38,701 nucleotides of DNA from Alphaproteobacteria bacterium (lineage in GTDB: Bacteria; Pseudomonadota; Alphaproteobacteria; RF32; CAG-239): NCBI GenBank assembly GCA_017935485.1, contig JAGBHO010000020.1, forward strand, positions 1 to 38,701. The letters run 5' to 3'. Position numbers and translations under genes: made by a program. The notes under the pieces are model-generated. The model saw only the letters and a program-made list of their open reading frames with translations. It did no database searches and was not told the origin of the DNA. Below, in pieces: positions 17,056-25,179 of this stretch (position 1 is its first letter; each line of letters starts with the position of its first letter).

Positions 17056-17922
17056 ATGGCGGAAAAAGTTTTGTATCTCGAAAATCCGAAAGGCGACAGC
17101 GTTTATTATCTTCTTTCTGCGCAAAAAGTGCAAAGCGCGCTGGCAGCCGGAGAACCTTTCGTCATCCGCCTGCCGCAAAGCCGGCGCGATAAGGGCAAGC
17201 CGCTGGTTGCCGTTATTCTCGGTCTGGAAAAAGACGATTATGCCATTGATAAAAATTATGTCGAAGCATTGCTTGCTGTCGGTGCGGATTTGACTTTTAT
17301 TCATTATGACGATGTCGATTCCCAGTTGGAAAACGCACGGCCGGATGCCTTTCTGCTCCCCGGCGGCTGTTTCGATTCTCCTGCGGAATTTTATCAAGAA
17401 CCGCAGCGCCTGCCGCCGGAACATGAACTGAGCCCGCGTTCGCTTGCTTATGTTTATGCCATCGATTATGCCAACGAAAATCAGACACCGGTCTTGGGGA
17501 TCTGCGCCGGGTTTCAAATGCTTGCCGGCATGGCGGGAGCTAAAATGTATGTCAGCCTGAAAGACGAGCTTGCCTGCCCGCTGCCGCATAAAGAACCCAA
17601 AGACAAAATTGCCCATGACGTGCATCTGGCGGCTGACAGCCGTCTGCGGCGGATAGCCGGTGCCGGAACGCTGCAGGTCAATTCCATCCACAGCGAAGGC
17701 GTCATAAACGATTCGGCGGCGCTGGAAGGGTTGAGGATTGTTGCCGTCTCTGCCGATAACGTTGCCGAAGCCGTCGAACATCCGGACGGACGCTTTGTCT
17801 TGGGCGTGCAGTGGCATCCGGAATATTTGTACAGGAAAGACAAGGCTGCGGCGGCCTTGTTTGCCGCTTTTGTAAAAGCCGCCGGAGAATACAAAGAGAA
17901 AAAAGATGATGACCATAGATGA
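17056..17922 (+). CDS. class I glutamine amidotransferase (peptidase C26 type)
   Basis: The 288-aa product has a GATase1 fold with nucleophile C150 in LGICAGFQM, and H254 and E256 in GVQWHPEY, the catalytic triad layout of gamma-glutamyl-GABA hydrolase (PuuD-like, C26) enzymes. QVNSIHSEGV (207-216) is also typical of that group. These enzymes hydrolyse gamma-glutamyl amides. An extra N-terminal segment of about 48 residues precedes the core. There are no polyamine genes directly around it; it sits between sufT and sufE and overlaps sufE by 17 nt. Either it is a bystander or it serves the SUF locus in a way not known to me. Confidence 0.88.
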   Translation: MAEKVLYLENPKGDSVYYLLSAQKVQSALAAGEPFVIRLPQSRRDKGKPLVAVILGLEKDDYAIDKNYVEALLAVGADLTFIHYDDVDSQLENARPDAFLLPGGCFDSPAEFYQEPQRLPPEHELSPRSLAYVYAIDYANENQTPVLGICAGFQMLAGMAGAKMYVSLKDELACPLPHKEPKDKIAHDVHLAADSRLRRIAGAGTLQVNSIHSEGVINDSAALEGLRIVAVSADNVAEAVEHPDGRFVLGVQWHPEYLYRKDKAAAALFAAFVKAAGEYKEKKDDDHR

Positions 17923-18319
17923 ATTGATTGAAAATTTTGACCTGTTGGACGACTGGGAAGACAAATACCGTTACATTATAGATTTGGGAGCAAGAATGGA
18001 CGCCCTGCCGGAAAATTTGAAAACGGATGACTGGAAAGTCCACGGCTGCCAGTCCCAAGTTTGGCTGGTTCCGTCCGTAACAATGGAAGACGGGCAAAAA
18101 TATCTCGATTTTCAGGGGGACAGCGATGCTGCAATCGTGCGCGGCATCGTGGCAATTATTTTAATGGTTTTTGCACATAAAACCCCGCAGGAAATTAAAG
18201 AAATTGCAGTTGAAAATATTTTTGCTAAACTGGGATTGCAGGATCATTTAAGCCCGAGCCGGCGCAATGGTCTGGCAGCCATGACGGAAAAAATTCGCTA
18301 TTATGCTTCGGCGTTATAA
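17906..18319 (+). CDS. sufE: sulfur acceptor protein SufE
   Basis: SufE accepts persulfide sulfur from SufS and passes it to the SufBCD scaffold. The 137-aa product is of normal length, with the acceptor cysteine C48 in VHGCQSQVW and the helical DDWEDKYRYIIDLG start. A second ATG at 17909 is equally possible. Its start lies inside the end of the amidotransferase gene (17-nt overlap), so the two are probably translated together. The succinyl-CoA-synthetase-like beta subunit begins 9 nt after the stop. Confidence 0.95.
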   Translation: MMTIDELIENFDLLDDWEDKYRYIIDLGARMDALPENLKTDDWKVHGCQSQVWLVPSVTMEDGQKYLDFQGDSDAAIVRGIVAIILMVFAHKTPQEIKEIAVENIFAKLGLQDHLSPSRRNGLAAMTEKIRYYASAL

Positions 18320-18328
18320 GGAATAAGC

Positions 18329-19531
18329 ATGAACATTCACGAGTATCAGGCCAAAAAAATCTTAAGCCAGTACGGGATTAATATCCCCAAAGGCGGCATT
18401 GCCTACACGCCGTCGGAAGCCAAAAGCGTGGCGGCCAGAGTTTCTTTTCGCGGGCCGTGGATGCTCAAATCCCAAATCCAGTCCGGCGCCCGCAACCGCG
18501 GACATTTTCTGGAAAAAGAAGCCGGAAAAGCCGGCGGTATCCGATTGGTTAAGCACCGTCGCGAGATTGCCCGGGAAGCGGAAAAAATGCTGGGATCCAC
18601 TTTGGTAACCGAGCAGACCGGCCCTAAGGGAAAACTTGTCAGCCGCCTTTATGTTGAAGCTTTTTGCAAAGTCAGCCGTATCTTTTATGCCGGTCTGGTC
18701 ATTGACCGGATGATTCCCGCCGTCACGCTGCTGATTGCCGAAGTCAGTACCGAGAATATTACCGGCGTTGCTTTGGAGCATCCTGAAAAAATCTTAAAAA
18801 TCCAATTGGATTTGGACAAGGGCGCGTCGCCGGCGCAAATTCAGGAGGTCATGGCGTTTCTGAAACTCAAGCCGCGCAGTGCCGCCAGTTTGGAAAATTT
18901 TATCAACGGAATGCACAAAGCCTTTAAAGATTACGACGCGACGATGATAGAGGTCACGCCGGTCGGTGTCATGCGGAACGGCGGGTTGATTGCGCTCGAT
19001 GCCAAAATGTCATTTGATAAAAACGCACTTTACCGCCATCCGGAAATCCGCCGTCTGGAAGACGAATATGAAGAAGACGACTATGAGATTCAGGCCAATA
19101 AATACGGTTTTAATTATAGTGAATTCGACGGCAATATCGGTTGCATCGTCAACGGCGACGGCATTGCGCTGGCGGCAATGGATCTGCTGCGCTCCAAAGG
19201 CGTCGGCACGGCCTGTTTCTTAAACGTCAAAGGCGGCGTCGACAAAGAAAAGATTGCTTCGGGGATTAAGATTATTATGACAAATCCGCGGGTGGAAGGC
19301 ATTTTGATTAATATTCTCGGCGGTTTTCTGCGCTGCAACCTGATTGCCGAAGGCATTATTTCCGCGGCTTATGATGTAGGATTGAATGTGCCGCTGGTTG
19401 TCCGTTTTGAGGGAACCAACAAAGACGAAGCCAAGGAGATTCTGGAGCATTCCAAACTGCCGCTGGTAATTGCCAATGATATGCAGGAAGCCGTGGATAC
19501 GCTGATAAAGGCCGTGGAGGAGAGTGATTAG
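18329..19531 (+). CDS. succinyl-CoA synthetase beta-like protein, active-site changes
   Basis: The 400-aa product is colinear with succinyl- or malate-CoA ligase beta: the MNIHEYQAKK start, ATP-grasp region, GNIGCIVNG (near 274-282) and a C-terminal CoA-ligase domain. Compared with E. coli SucC recalled from memory, the nucleotide loop GGRGKAGG is stretched by about ten residues (53-70), the metal ligand Asn in EINPLV is Thr210 (EVTPVG), and LDVGGGA reads LNVKGGV. Asp224 is kept. The frame is intact, with AAGGAATAAGC before the ATG. It abuts the alpha-like gene. I read it as a diverged, possibly non-catalytic paralogue. A working CoA ligase with unusual residues is the alternative. Confidence 0.85.
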   Translation: MNIHEYQAKKILSQYGINIPKGGIAYTPSEAKSVAARVSFRGPWMLKSQIQSGARNRGHFLEKEAGKAGGIRLVKHRREIAREAEKMLGSTLVTEQTGPKGKLVSRLYVEAFCKVSRIFYAGLVIDRMIPAVTLLIAEVSTENITGVALEHPEKILKIQLDLDKGASPAQIQEVMAFLKLKPRSAASLENFINGMHKAFKDYDATMIEVTPVGVMRNGGLIALDAKMSFDKNALYRHPEIRRLEDEYEEDDYEIQANKYGFNYSEFDGNIGCIVNGDGIALAAMDLLRSKGVGTACFLNVKGGVDKEKIASGIKIIMTNPRVEGILINILGGFLRCNLIAEGIISAAYDVGLNVPLVVRFEGTNKDEAKEILEHSKLPLVIANDMQEAVDTLIKAVEESD

Positions 19532-20422
19532 ATGTCAATTCTGGTAGATAAAAATTCCCGTGTCCTTTGTCAGGGCATAACTGGTACTCAGGCCACGTTC
19601 CACATCCGCCGCTCGTTGGATTACGGCACCAATGTCGTTGCCGGTGTGACGCCGGGCAAAGGCGGCAATATGCACTTGGGGCTTCCGGTATTTAATACGG
19701 TTAAGGAAGCCGTGGCCGAAACCGGCGTCAATTCGAGCGTTATGTATGTGCCGGCCCGCTCGGTCAAAGGGGCGGTCAGGGAGGCTGCCGAAGCCGGACT
19801 GGAACTGGTTGTCTGCATTGCCGACGGTGTGCCGATTCGCGATATGATCGAAATTAAAAATATTTTAAAAGGCAGCCAAACCAAATTAATCGGTCCCAAT
19901 ACGCCTGGAATTATCACCCCCGGCGCGGCCAGACTTGGAATTTTTCCTGAGAATATCCATACCCCCGGCCGTATCGGTATTGTTTCGCGCTCGTCAACGC
20001 TGACTTATGAGGCGGTGGTGGAAACCAAACGTGCCGGCATGGGGCAGTCAACGGTCATCGGATTGGGCGATGACATGATTTTCGGCATGGATTTTGTTGA
20101 CGTGCTGGAACGTTTTATGAAAGATGACAATACCGATGCCGTTGTGATGATTGGAGCGTTGGGCGGAACTTTTGAAGAAAATGCCGCCGAGTATTACCGC
20201 TCGTTGAAGCATAAAAAGCCGATTATCGGTTTTGTTGCCGGCGAGGCGATTCCTTTCGGACATAAAATGGGTTATGCCGGCGATATTATTACCAAAGGCA
20301 GAATTTCCGTGCAGGATAAAAAAGATGCCATGAATGCGGCCGGCATTACGGTTGTGAACCATATTAATGCAATTCATGAAAAATTGCAGGAACTGGCAGT
20401 GCCTGCCGGTCTGAAAAAATGA
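19532..20422 (+). CDS. succinyl-CoA synthetase alpha-like protein lacking phospho-His
   Basis: The 296-aa product aligns along its whole length with SucD: MSILVDKN start, TPGKGG (40-45), IGPNTPGIITPG, VSRSSTLTYEA. The phosphohistidine of MGHAG is Tyr248 (MGYAG), and the following GGKGTA loop is TKGRIS. The partner glutamate of GEIGG is Ala209 (GALGG), and the CoA-region cysteine of GPNCPG is Thr124. His244 lies four residues before and is unlikely to replace the lost histidine, given the lost loop. It starts immediately after the beta-like stop and overlaps comF by 4 nt. The high overall identity without the key residues points to a retained, repurposed protein. Confidence 0.88.
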   Translation: MSILVDKNSRVLCQGITGTQATFHIRRSLDYGTNVVAGVTPGKGGNMHLGLPVFNTVKEAVAETGVNSSVMYVPARSVKGAVREAAEAGLELVVCIADGVPIRDMIEIKNILKGSQTKLIGPNTPGIITPGAARLGIFPENIHTPGRIGIVSRSSTLTYEAVVETKRAGMGQSTVIGLGDDMIFGMDFVDVLERFMKDDNTDAVVMIGALGGTFEENAAEYYRSLKHKKPIIGFVAGEAIPFGHKMGYAGDIITKGRISVQDKKDAMNAAGITVVNHINAIHEKLQELAVPAGLKK

Positions 20423-21135
20423 AACTTCTGCAAAAAATCTTAAATTCCGTTCTGCCGCCGCGTTGTATCTTGTGCGGCAAAATATTACATGAAGAAGAGG
20501 GGCTTTGTCCGGAATGTTTTAATGAGATAAACTTTATCTCCCGTCCGTATTGCGCAGCTTGCGGCCGGCCTTTTCCGGAAGCGTCTTCTGATGACGGGCT
20601 TTTGTGTCCGTCTTGTGTGAAAGGCGGCAATTATCCTTTTCGGATGTGCCGTTCGGCTTTTCATTATGACGACGCTTCCAAAAATCTGGTGCTGGGGCTC
20701 AAATTTTTGGACAAGACGGAAAATGCCGGCGTTCTGGCCCGTTTTTTATATCAGGCCGGACGCGATATCTGGAAAGAGGGAGCCGATTTGCTGTTGCCGG
20801 TTCCGCTGCATTATACCAGATTAATCAAACGCCGGTACAATCAGTCGGCATTGCTGGCCGGAGAATTGGAAAAACTCGTGGTTATTCCGGTAGATTACGG
20901 CTCCGTGGTTCGCCATAAGAAAACCCGCCCGCAGGTTGAGTTTTCGGGGCATGAACGGATTCAAAACGTCAAAGGGGCCTTTCGGGTCAGGCATCCGGAA
21001 CGAATTTCCGGCCGGCGGATTGTTTTGATTGATGACGTCATGACCACCGGCTCGACCTTAAAAGAATGTGCGCTGGTCTTACAAAAAGCCGGCGCGGCTT
21101 CAGTCGATGCCCTGACCGTTGCCAGAGTATGTTAG
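20419..21135 (+). CDS. comF: ComF family phosphoribosyltransferase-like protein
   Basis: ComF-type proteins are linked to DNA uptake and to DNA metabolism in bacteria that are not obviously competent. The 238-aa product has N-terminal zinc-finger cysteines (C16/C19, C30/C33, C45/C48 and the CPSC at 63-66) and a C-terminal PRTase domain with the PRPP loop VLIDDVMTTGST (202-213). The ATG overlaps the alpha-like stop (ATGA), so it is translated with the preceding pair. The spermidine-synthase-like gene starts 11 nt downstream. Confidence 0.9.
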   Translation: MKLLQKILNSVLPPRCILCGKILHEEEGLCPECFNEINFISRPYCAACGRPFPEASSDDGLLCPSCVKGGNYPFRMCRSAFHYDDASKNLVLGLKFLDKTENAGVLARFLYQAGRDIWKEGADLLLPVPLHYTRLIKRRYNQSALLAGELEKLVVIPVDYGSVVRHKKTRPQVEFSGHERIQNVKGAFRVRHPERISGRRIVLIDDVMTTGSTLKECALVLQKAGAASVDALTVARVC

Positions 21136-21146
21136 AGAGAGAAATA

Positions 21147-22547
21147 ATGCAAAAATTAATTAACAAAAGAGCTGTTGTCATGTTATTGCTGGCAATCTTT
21201 GTCGGAGGCTACGCCAGCTTGTCTTTGGAGCTGATTGTTCTGCGTCAGCTGAGCAGTTTTGTCGGCACCACGACCATTACCGTCTCGATTGTCATGGGGG
21301 CGTTTCTGGCTTTCATGTCCTGGGGGTATTATAAAGGTTCGGTCGAGAGCGTCCGCCGCTTCAGCCTGCGTCGTCAGGCCGCTGACGGTTTTTTGATTAT
21401 TGCCCTGTTGGTTGTTCTGGCTTCGTCTTATATTTTGATTGATATCTATTTTATGGCGTTCAATCAGGCCGGCATCACCTCAAATATCATCCAGACAGCG
21501 CTTTATTCTTTGCTGTTCCTGTCTTACGGCCCGTATTTGTTTGGCAAAATTACGGCCATGCTGAGCCGTTATCTGCACTATCGCGACCCGAATTATACCG
21601 GAAAAATAATGGCGGTGGATACTGTGGGCTCGGTACTGGGTTCTTTGATAACCACTTTGATTGTTATGCCGTTTATCGGCGTTAACCATACCATTGTCGT
21701 TGTGGTGGTTGTTTCTCTGACAACGGCATTTTTGCTTTCCCGCCGCCGTAATTATCCGGCAATGTTAACCATTTTGCTGGCTGCGGTTCTGTTCAATCAG
21801 GACAAGCTTTTGCAGGATAATTACGGAATTATTGAAAACAATGCCGTGTCTACAATCAGCGTCTATAAAACGGACAGGGGAGCATCGCGCCTGCTGGTTG
21901 TCAACGGATCGCTGTCTTCTAAAGTTTCGGACAAACACGAGCTGAATTTTCCTTATGTCAATTTTATCAATGACAATTTCATCAATACGATTCCCGAAGA
22001 TAAAGCCAAAGACATTCTGGTCGTCGGCGCCGGCGGATTTACCGTCGGTTTGGACGATTCTCGCAACAATTATGTTTATGTTGACGTCGACAAACACTTA
22101 AAACGGATTACCGAAGAAAATTTTTTGAAGAAGAAACTGGGCGAAAATAAACAATTTGTGGTTCAGGACGCCAACCAGTTTTTTAAGGAAAGCAAAAAGA
22201 AATATGACGTAATTGTGCTGGACACTTATTCCTCCCGCCAGTATATTCCGATGGAACTTGTAACGAAAGAATATTTTGAGCGTGCAAAAAACAATCTCAA
22301 AGAGGGCGGAATTTTGCTGCTGAATGCCATAACGTCACCGAATTTTGGCGATGATTTTTCCATGAATCTTGACAATACGTTGCGTCAGGTTTTCAAAGAC
22401 AACCTGCGCGCCCAGACTATCAGCCGTTTTGATGCCTGGAAAAAAGACATGCACAGTAACATTATTTATATATATTACAATCGCCCCAATCCGGAAAAAA
22501 TTTATACCGTCAATAAAAATCCGTCGTTTTACGATTATCAGCTGTAA
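21147..22547 (+). CDS. membrane-anchored spermidine-synthase-like protein
   Basis: The 466-aa product has an N-terminal half with about seven membrane helices (roughly 8-30, 40-60, 80-105, 115-135, 155-178, 180-197, 203-216) and a C-terminal Rossmann methyltransferase/aminopropyltransferase-like domain. The latter shows VVGAGGFTVGLDD in place of the GGGDG loop, a YVDVD acidic strand end and YDVIVLDTYSS. Fused membrane/SpeE-like proteins of this type are known but their reactions are mostly unproven. The acidic residues that define spermidine synthases are only partly recognisable, so the substrate is open. The start is ATG 21147 with AGAGAGA upstream. Confidence 0.8.
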   Translation: MQKLINKRAVVMLLLAIFVGGYASLSLELIVLRQLSSFVGTTTITVSIVMGAFLAFMSWGYYKGSVESVRRFSLRRQAADGFLIIALLVVLASSYILIDIYFMAFNQAGITSNIIQTALYSLLFLSYGPYLFGKITAMLSRYLHYRDPNYTGKIMAVDTVGSVLGSLITTLIVMPFIGVNHTIVVVVVVSLTTAFLLSRRRNYPAMLTILLAAVLFNQDKLLQDNYGIIENNAVSTISVYKTDRGASRLLVVNGSLSSKVSDKHELNFPYVNFINDNFINTIPEDKAKDILVVGAGGFTVGLDDSRNNYVYVDVDKHLKRITEENFLKKKLGENKQFVVQDANQFFKESKKKYDVIVLDTYSSRQYIPMELVTKEYFERAKNNLKEGGILLLNAITSPNFGDDFSMNLDNTLRQVFKDNLRAQTISRFDAWKKDMHSNIIYIYYNRPNPEKIYTVNKNPSFYDYQL

Positions 22548-22567
22548 AAAGATACTCTGACCGAATC

Positions 22568-22596
22568 TTGACAAGAATAGTGCGCTGTGCTATTTC
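22568..22596 (+). promoter_or_regulatory. promoter of trpS
   Basis: TTGACA (22568-22573), a 17-nt spacer and TATTTC (22591-22596). The transcript would start near 22603, 20 nt before the ATG. Confidence 0.55.
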
Positions 22597-22622
22597 AGAA
22601 AAAAACAAAAAAGGATAAAAAA

Positions 22623-23681
22623 ATGGATGTTGTTTTAACCGGAGACCGCCCGACCGGAAGATTGCACTTGGGGCATTATGTCGGATCGTTAAAACGCCGC
22701 GTCGAAATGCAAAACAGCGGCAATTATAAAAATATGTATGTCATGATTGCCGATGCGCAGGCTTTGACCGACAATGCCGGCAATATCAATAAAGTCAGGG
22801 ATAACATTTCAGAAGTGGCTTTGGATTATCTTGCCTGCGGGCTGGATCCCGAAAAGGTGACGATTTTTATCCAGTCGCAGATTCCCGAACTTTGCGAACT
22901 GTCTTTTTATTACATGAATCTGGTTACGGTTTCCCGCCTGCAGCGCAACCCGACCGTCAAGAATGAAATCCAGCTGCGCGGCTTCAAACAAAGCATTCCG
23001 GTCGGATTTTTCACTTATCCGATAAGTCAGGCCGCCGATATTACCGCGTTTAAGGCCAATTTGGTGCCGGTCGGCGAAGACCAGCTGCCGATGATCGAAC
23101 AGACCAGAGAAATTGTCCGCTCGTTTAATTCTACTTATAAAGAAGTTTTGGTTGAGCCGGAAGCCATCTTGCCGGAAAACAGCATGTGCTCCCGTTTGCC
23201 GGGGCTGGACGGTGCTGCCAAAATGAGCAAATCTTTGGGCAATTGCATTTATCTTTCCGATTCTTCAAATGACATCAAGAAAAAAGTCCAGAGCATGTTT
23301 ACTGATCCGACTCACCTGCGGGTGGAAGATCCCGGCCATACCGAGAACAATCCGGTCTTTATCTATCTTGATGCTTTTTGCAAAGATGAACATTTTGCCG
23401 CTTTTCTGCCGGCATATCAAAATCTGCAGGAGCTGAAAGACCATTACCAAAGAGGCGGATTGGGCGATGGTACGGTCAAAAAGTTCTTAAATGAAATTTT
23501 GCAAAGTGAATTAAAGCCCATTCGCGAAAGACGCGAAGTATTGGCGCAGGATTTGGGCTATATTTTCAAAATGTTGAAGCACGGCAGCCAAAAAGCCGAA
23601 GAAGTTGCGGCTCAAACGCTTCAGGAAGTCAAAACCGCTATGGGAATTAACTATTTTAACGGAAATGAGCTGAACAAATAA
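22623..23681 (+). CDS. trpS: tryptophanyl-tRNA synthetase
   Basis: This class I synthetase charges tRNA-Trp. The 352-aa product has the HIGH-type motif LHLGH (14-18) after TGDRPTGR and the KMSKS loop exactly (200-204). Also present are [12 protein letters not shown] and the [14 protein letters not shown] segment of TrpS. The start is ATG 22623 after AAAGGAT; an in-frame upstream ATG at 22587 precedes the ribosome site and lies in the -10 region of the proposed promoter. A hairpin (23687-23706) separates it from the next gene. Confidence 0.96.
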   Translation: MDVVLTGDRPTGRLHLGHYVGSLKRRVEMQNSGNYKNMYVMIADAQALTDNAGNINKVRDNISEVALDYLACGLDPEKVTIFIQSQIPELCELSFYYMNLVTVSRLQRNPTVKNEIQLRGFKQSIPVGFFTYPISQAADITAFKANLVPVGEDQLPMIEQTREIVRSFNSTYKEVLVEPEAILPENSMCSRLPGLDGAAKMSKSLGNCIYLSDSSNDIKKKVQSMFTDPTHLRVEDPGHTENNPVFIYLDAFCKDEHFAAFLPAYQNLQELKDHYQRGGLGDGTVKKFLNEILQSELKPIRERREVLAQDLGYIFKMLKHGSQKAEEVAAQTLQEVKTAMGINYFNGNELNK

Positions 23682-23686
23682 AATAT

Positions 23687-23706
23687 TGCCGGTGCTTGAA
23701 CCGGCA
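23687..23706 (+). terminator. weak terminator-like hairpin after trpS
   Basis: TGCCGGT (23687-23693) and ACCGGCA (23700-23706) pair perfectly around GCTTGA. No T-run follows, so read-through into the MGMT-like gene is likely. Confidence 0.4.
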
Positions 23707-23727
23707 GTACATTTCTGAGGAAAAATA

Positions 23728-24036
23728 ATGAAACGGGTTCTTGATGAATATCTGGCCTATGAGATATTGTCCGTTGTGGAAGAAGTGCCGGAAGGCAAAG
23801 TTGCCACTTACGGACAGATTGCCCGTTTAATCGGACGAAGCAAAAATTCCAGACTGGTCGGAAAAGTTCTGAGCCGTTCGGAATATTACGGCGTCTATCC
23901 CTGCCACCGTATTGTCAACCATTGCGGCCGTCTGGTCCCCGGCTGGGACGAGCAAAGATACCTGTTGGCCGAAGAGGGCGTGTTTTTGAATGATAACGGC
24001 CGTGTCGATCTTAAACGCTATCAATGGGACTGGTAA
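23728..24036 (+). CDS. MGMT-domain protein (alkylguanine-DNA methyltransferase-like)
   Basis: The 102-aa product is the C-terminal DNA-binding domain of O6-alkylguanine-DNA alkyltransferases alone: TYGQIARLIG (27-36), SRLVGKVLS, and the reactive-site motif PCHR (58-61) with C59. Alkyltransferase-like (ATL) proteins have Trp in place of this cysteine. Because Cys is kept, alkyl transfer remains possible, though the N-terminal domain of full-length enzymes is missing. The role is probably alkylation repair or damage sensing. The ATG follows GAGGAAAA. Confidence 0.85.
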   Translation: MKRVLDEYLAYEILSVVEEVPEGKVATYGQIARLIGRSKNSRLVGKVLSRSEYYGVYPCHRIVNHCGRLVPGWDEQRYLLAEEGVFLNDNGRVDLKRYQWDW

Positions 24037-24050
24037 CCGAATTGTTTTCA

Positions 24051-24078
24051 TTGATTTTTTTTATCTTTTCATTATAAT
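24051..24078 (+). promoter_or_regulatory. promoter of the 24128 gene
   Basis: TTGATT (24051-24056), a 16-nt spacer and a perfect TATAAT (24073-24078). Confidence 0.6.
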
Positions 24079-24127
24079 CGCATCATATTTTTTAAGATTA
24101 TGTTGCATAATTTAAATATTATTGTTT

Positions 24128-24418
24128 ATGGAAACTTGGCAGAATGTTTTATGCGGTTATTGTGCCGTTGCGATTTTTCTTTGCGTGCTGTCATTAAGAA
24201 AAGTCATGAAAATTCAGAAAAAAACTCCGGAAAATGAGCGTCCTGCTCTCATCTTCAAAGTGCTTCGGAATTTTGTCGTAACCTTTCTGGCGCTATTGGC
24301 GGCAATGGTCTTGACGCTTGCTTATATGGCAGGCGATATGTCAACCGGATGGCCTGTTTTGCTGGTGATTGCATTGATGCTTGCCGGATTTTGTCTTCCT
24401 TCGCGAAACAAGCAATAA
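24128..24418 (+). CDS. small membrane protein, 96 aa
   Basis: The product has an N-terminal helix (about 8-25), a short basic and polar loop (KKTPENERP), and two further hydrophobic stretches (about 45-65 and 72-88), so three spans are likely. No family is recognised. ATG 24128 is preferred over TTG 24122; no clear ribosome site is visible for either. It has its own promoter and a strong terminator, which supports a real single-gene unit. Confidence 0.6.
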   Translation: METWQNVLCGYCAVAIFLCVLSLRKVMKIQKKTPENERPALIFKVLRNFVVTFLALLAAMVLTLAYMAGDMSTGWPVLLVIALMLAGFCLPSRNKQ

Positions 24419-24430
24419 GAAAACCTAAAA

Positions 24431-24463
24431 AAATACTTCTTTATAAAAAGAAGTATTTTTTTT
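24431..24463. terminator. strong intrinsic terminator, bidirectional
   Basis: AAATACTTCTT (24431-24441) and AAGAAGTATTT (24448-24458) form an 11-bp perfect stem with a T-run on the plus strand and A-rich sequence upstream. It serves both the 24128 gene and the convergent 24487 gene. Confidence 0.85.
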
Positions 24464-24486
24464 ATGCTATATATCTGTCGTTATTC

Positions 24487-25137
24487 CTATCGGCCGTCTG
24501 AACGGCTCCGCCCAGGTTGCATTCCTTTGGCACCGGAAGTTTTTACAAGAGTTTCGCATTTGTTTTTGATTGTGGCTTTATCAAAGACAATTCCGTGAAT
24601 ACCGAGGCTGACCGCGGATTGCACATTCTTCTCTTTGTCATCGATAAAAATCATTTCATCAAACCTGCAATCCAGCCGTCGGCGAACTTCTTGATAAATT
24701 CGGGGATCTGGTTTTAACAGCTTCAAGTCAAAAGAGGCAAAGCGATATTTTTCTTTGACCTGTGCGGGAGCAGTGCCGCTAAGCAAGGGCAGAGCGTTTG
24801 ATAATATGCAGTTTTCAATGCCTTGCTGTGATAAAAACGCCATCGTCTGTATGGTTTCTTCAAAAAAATTCCCTACGCCTTTGTGCATGGCCTTGTTGAT
24901 TTCGGGCAGCGTCTGCTTGCCAAAAGGAATATGATATTTTTCGCATAAGCTTTTGCAAAATTCATCATCATTGATTTTTCCGTCCATATAGGGATTGTAA
25001 TCAAAAGTTTTAACCCCGCCGGAATTTTGAAAAGCCGCTTTGTCTGTCGTTTTGGCAAAAGCCCATTCATCCAAATAAGCCAATGTATATGAATATATTG
25101 TCTGTCCTACGTCCCAAACGCAATACTTTATACTCAT
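24487..25137 (-). CDS. HAD-superfamily hydrolase
   Basis: The 216-aa product has the HAD nucleophile motif WDVGQT (8-13, D9), a serine motif in CILSNALP, a lysine in LKPDPRIY, and the acidic motif IFIDDKEKN. The layout fits the YihX-like branch, in which the second aspartate of DxD is Gly. A small-molecule phosphatase is likely; the substrate cannot be told. The start is ATG 25137, with AGAGGAGAG upstream. It follows the LysR-type gene by about 40 nt on the same strand, so the two may be co-transcribed. Confidence 0.85.
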   Translation of the reverse strand: MSIKYCVWDVGQTIYSYTLAYLDEWAFAKTTDKAAFQNSGGVKTFDYNPYMDGKINDDEFCKSLCEKYHIPFGKQTLPEINKAMHKGVGNFFEETIQTMAFLSQQGIENCILSNALPLLSGTAPAQVKEKYRFASFDLKLLKPDPRIYQEVRRRLDCRFDEMIFIDDKEKNVQSAVSLGIHGIVFDKATIKNKCETLVKTSGAKGMQPGRSRSDGR

Positions 25138-25179
25138 AAATTCTCTCCTCTGAAGTTAATTGCCACTTATCTGTGTGAT

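Noticed and set aside
16774-17964. 396-codon open frame antisense to sufT and the amidotransferase
   Set aside because: The plus-strand genes have clear motifs and ribosome sites; the antisense frame has neither.
18329-20422. SucCD-like pair as a pseudogene
   Set aside because: Both frames are complete, overlap or abut neighbours and keep most of the fold's conserved residues; this looks like selection for a changed function.
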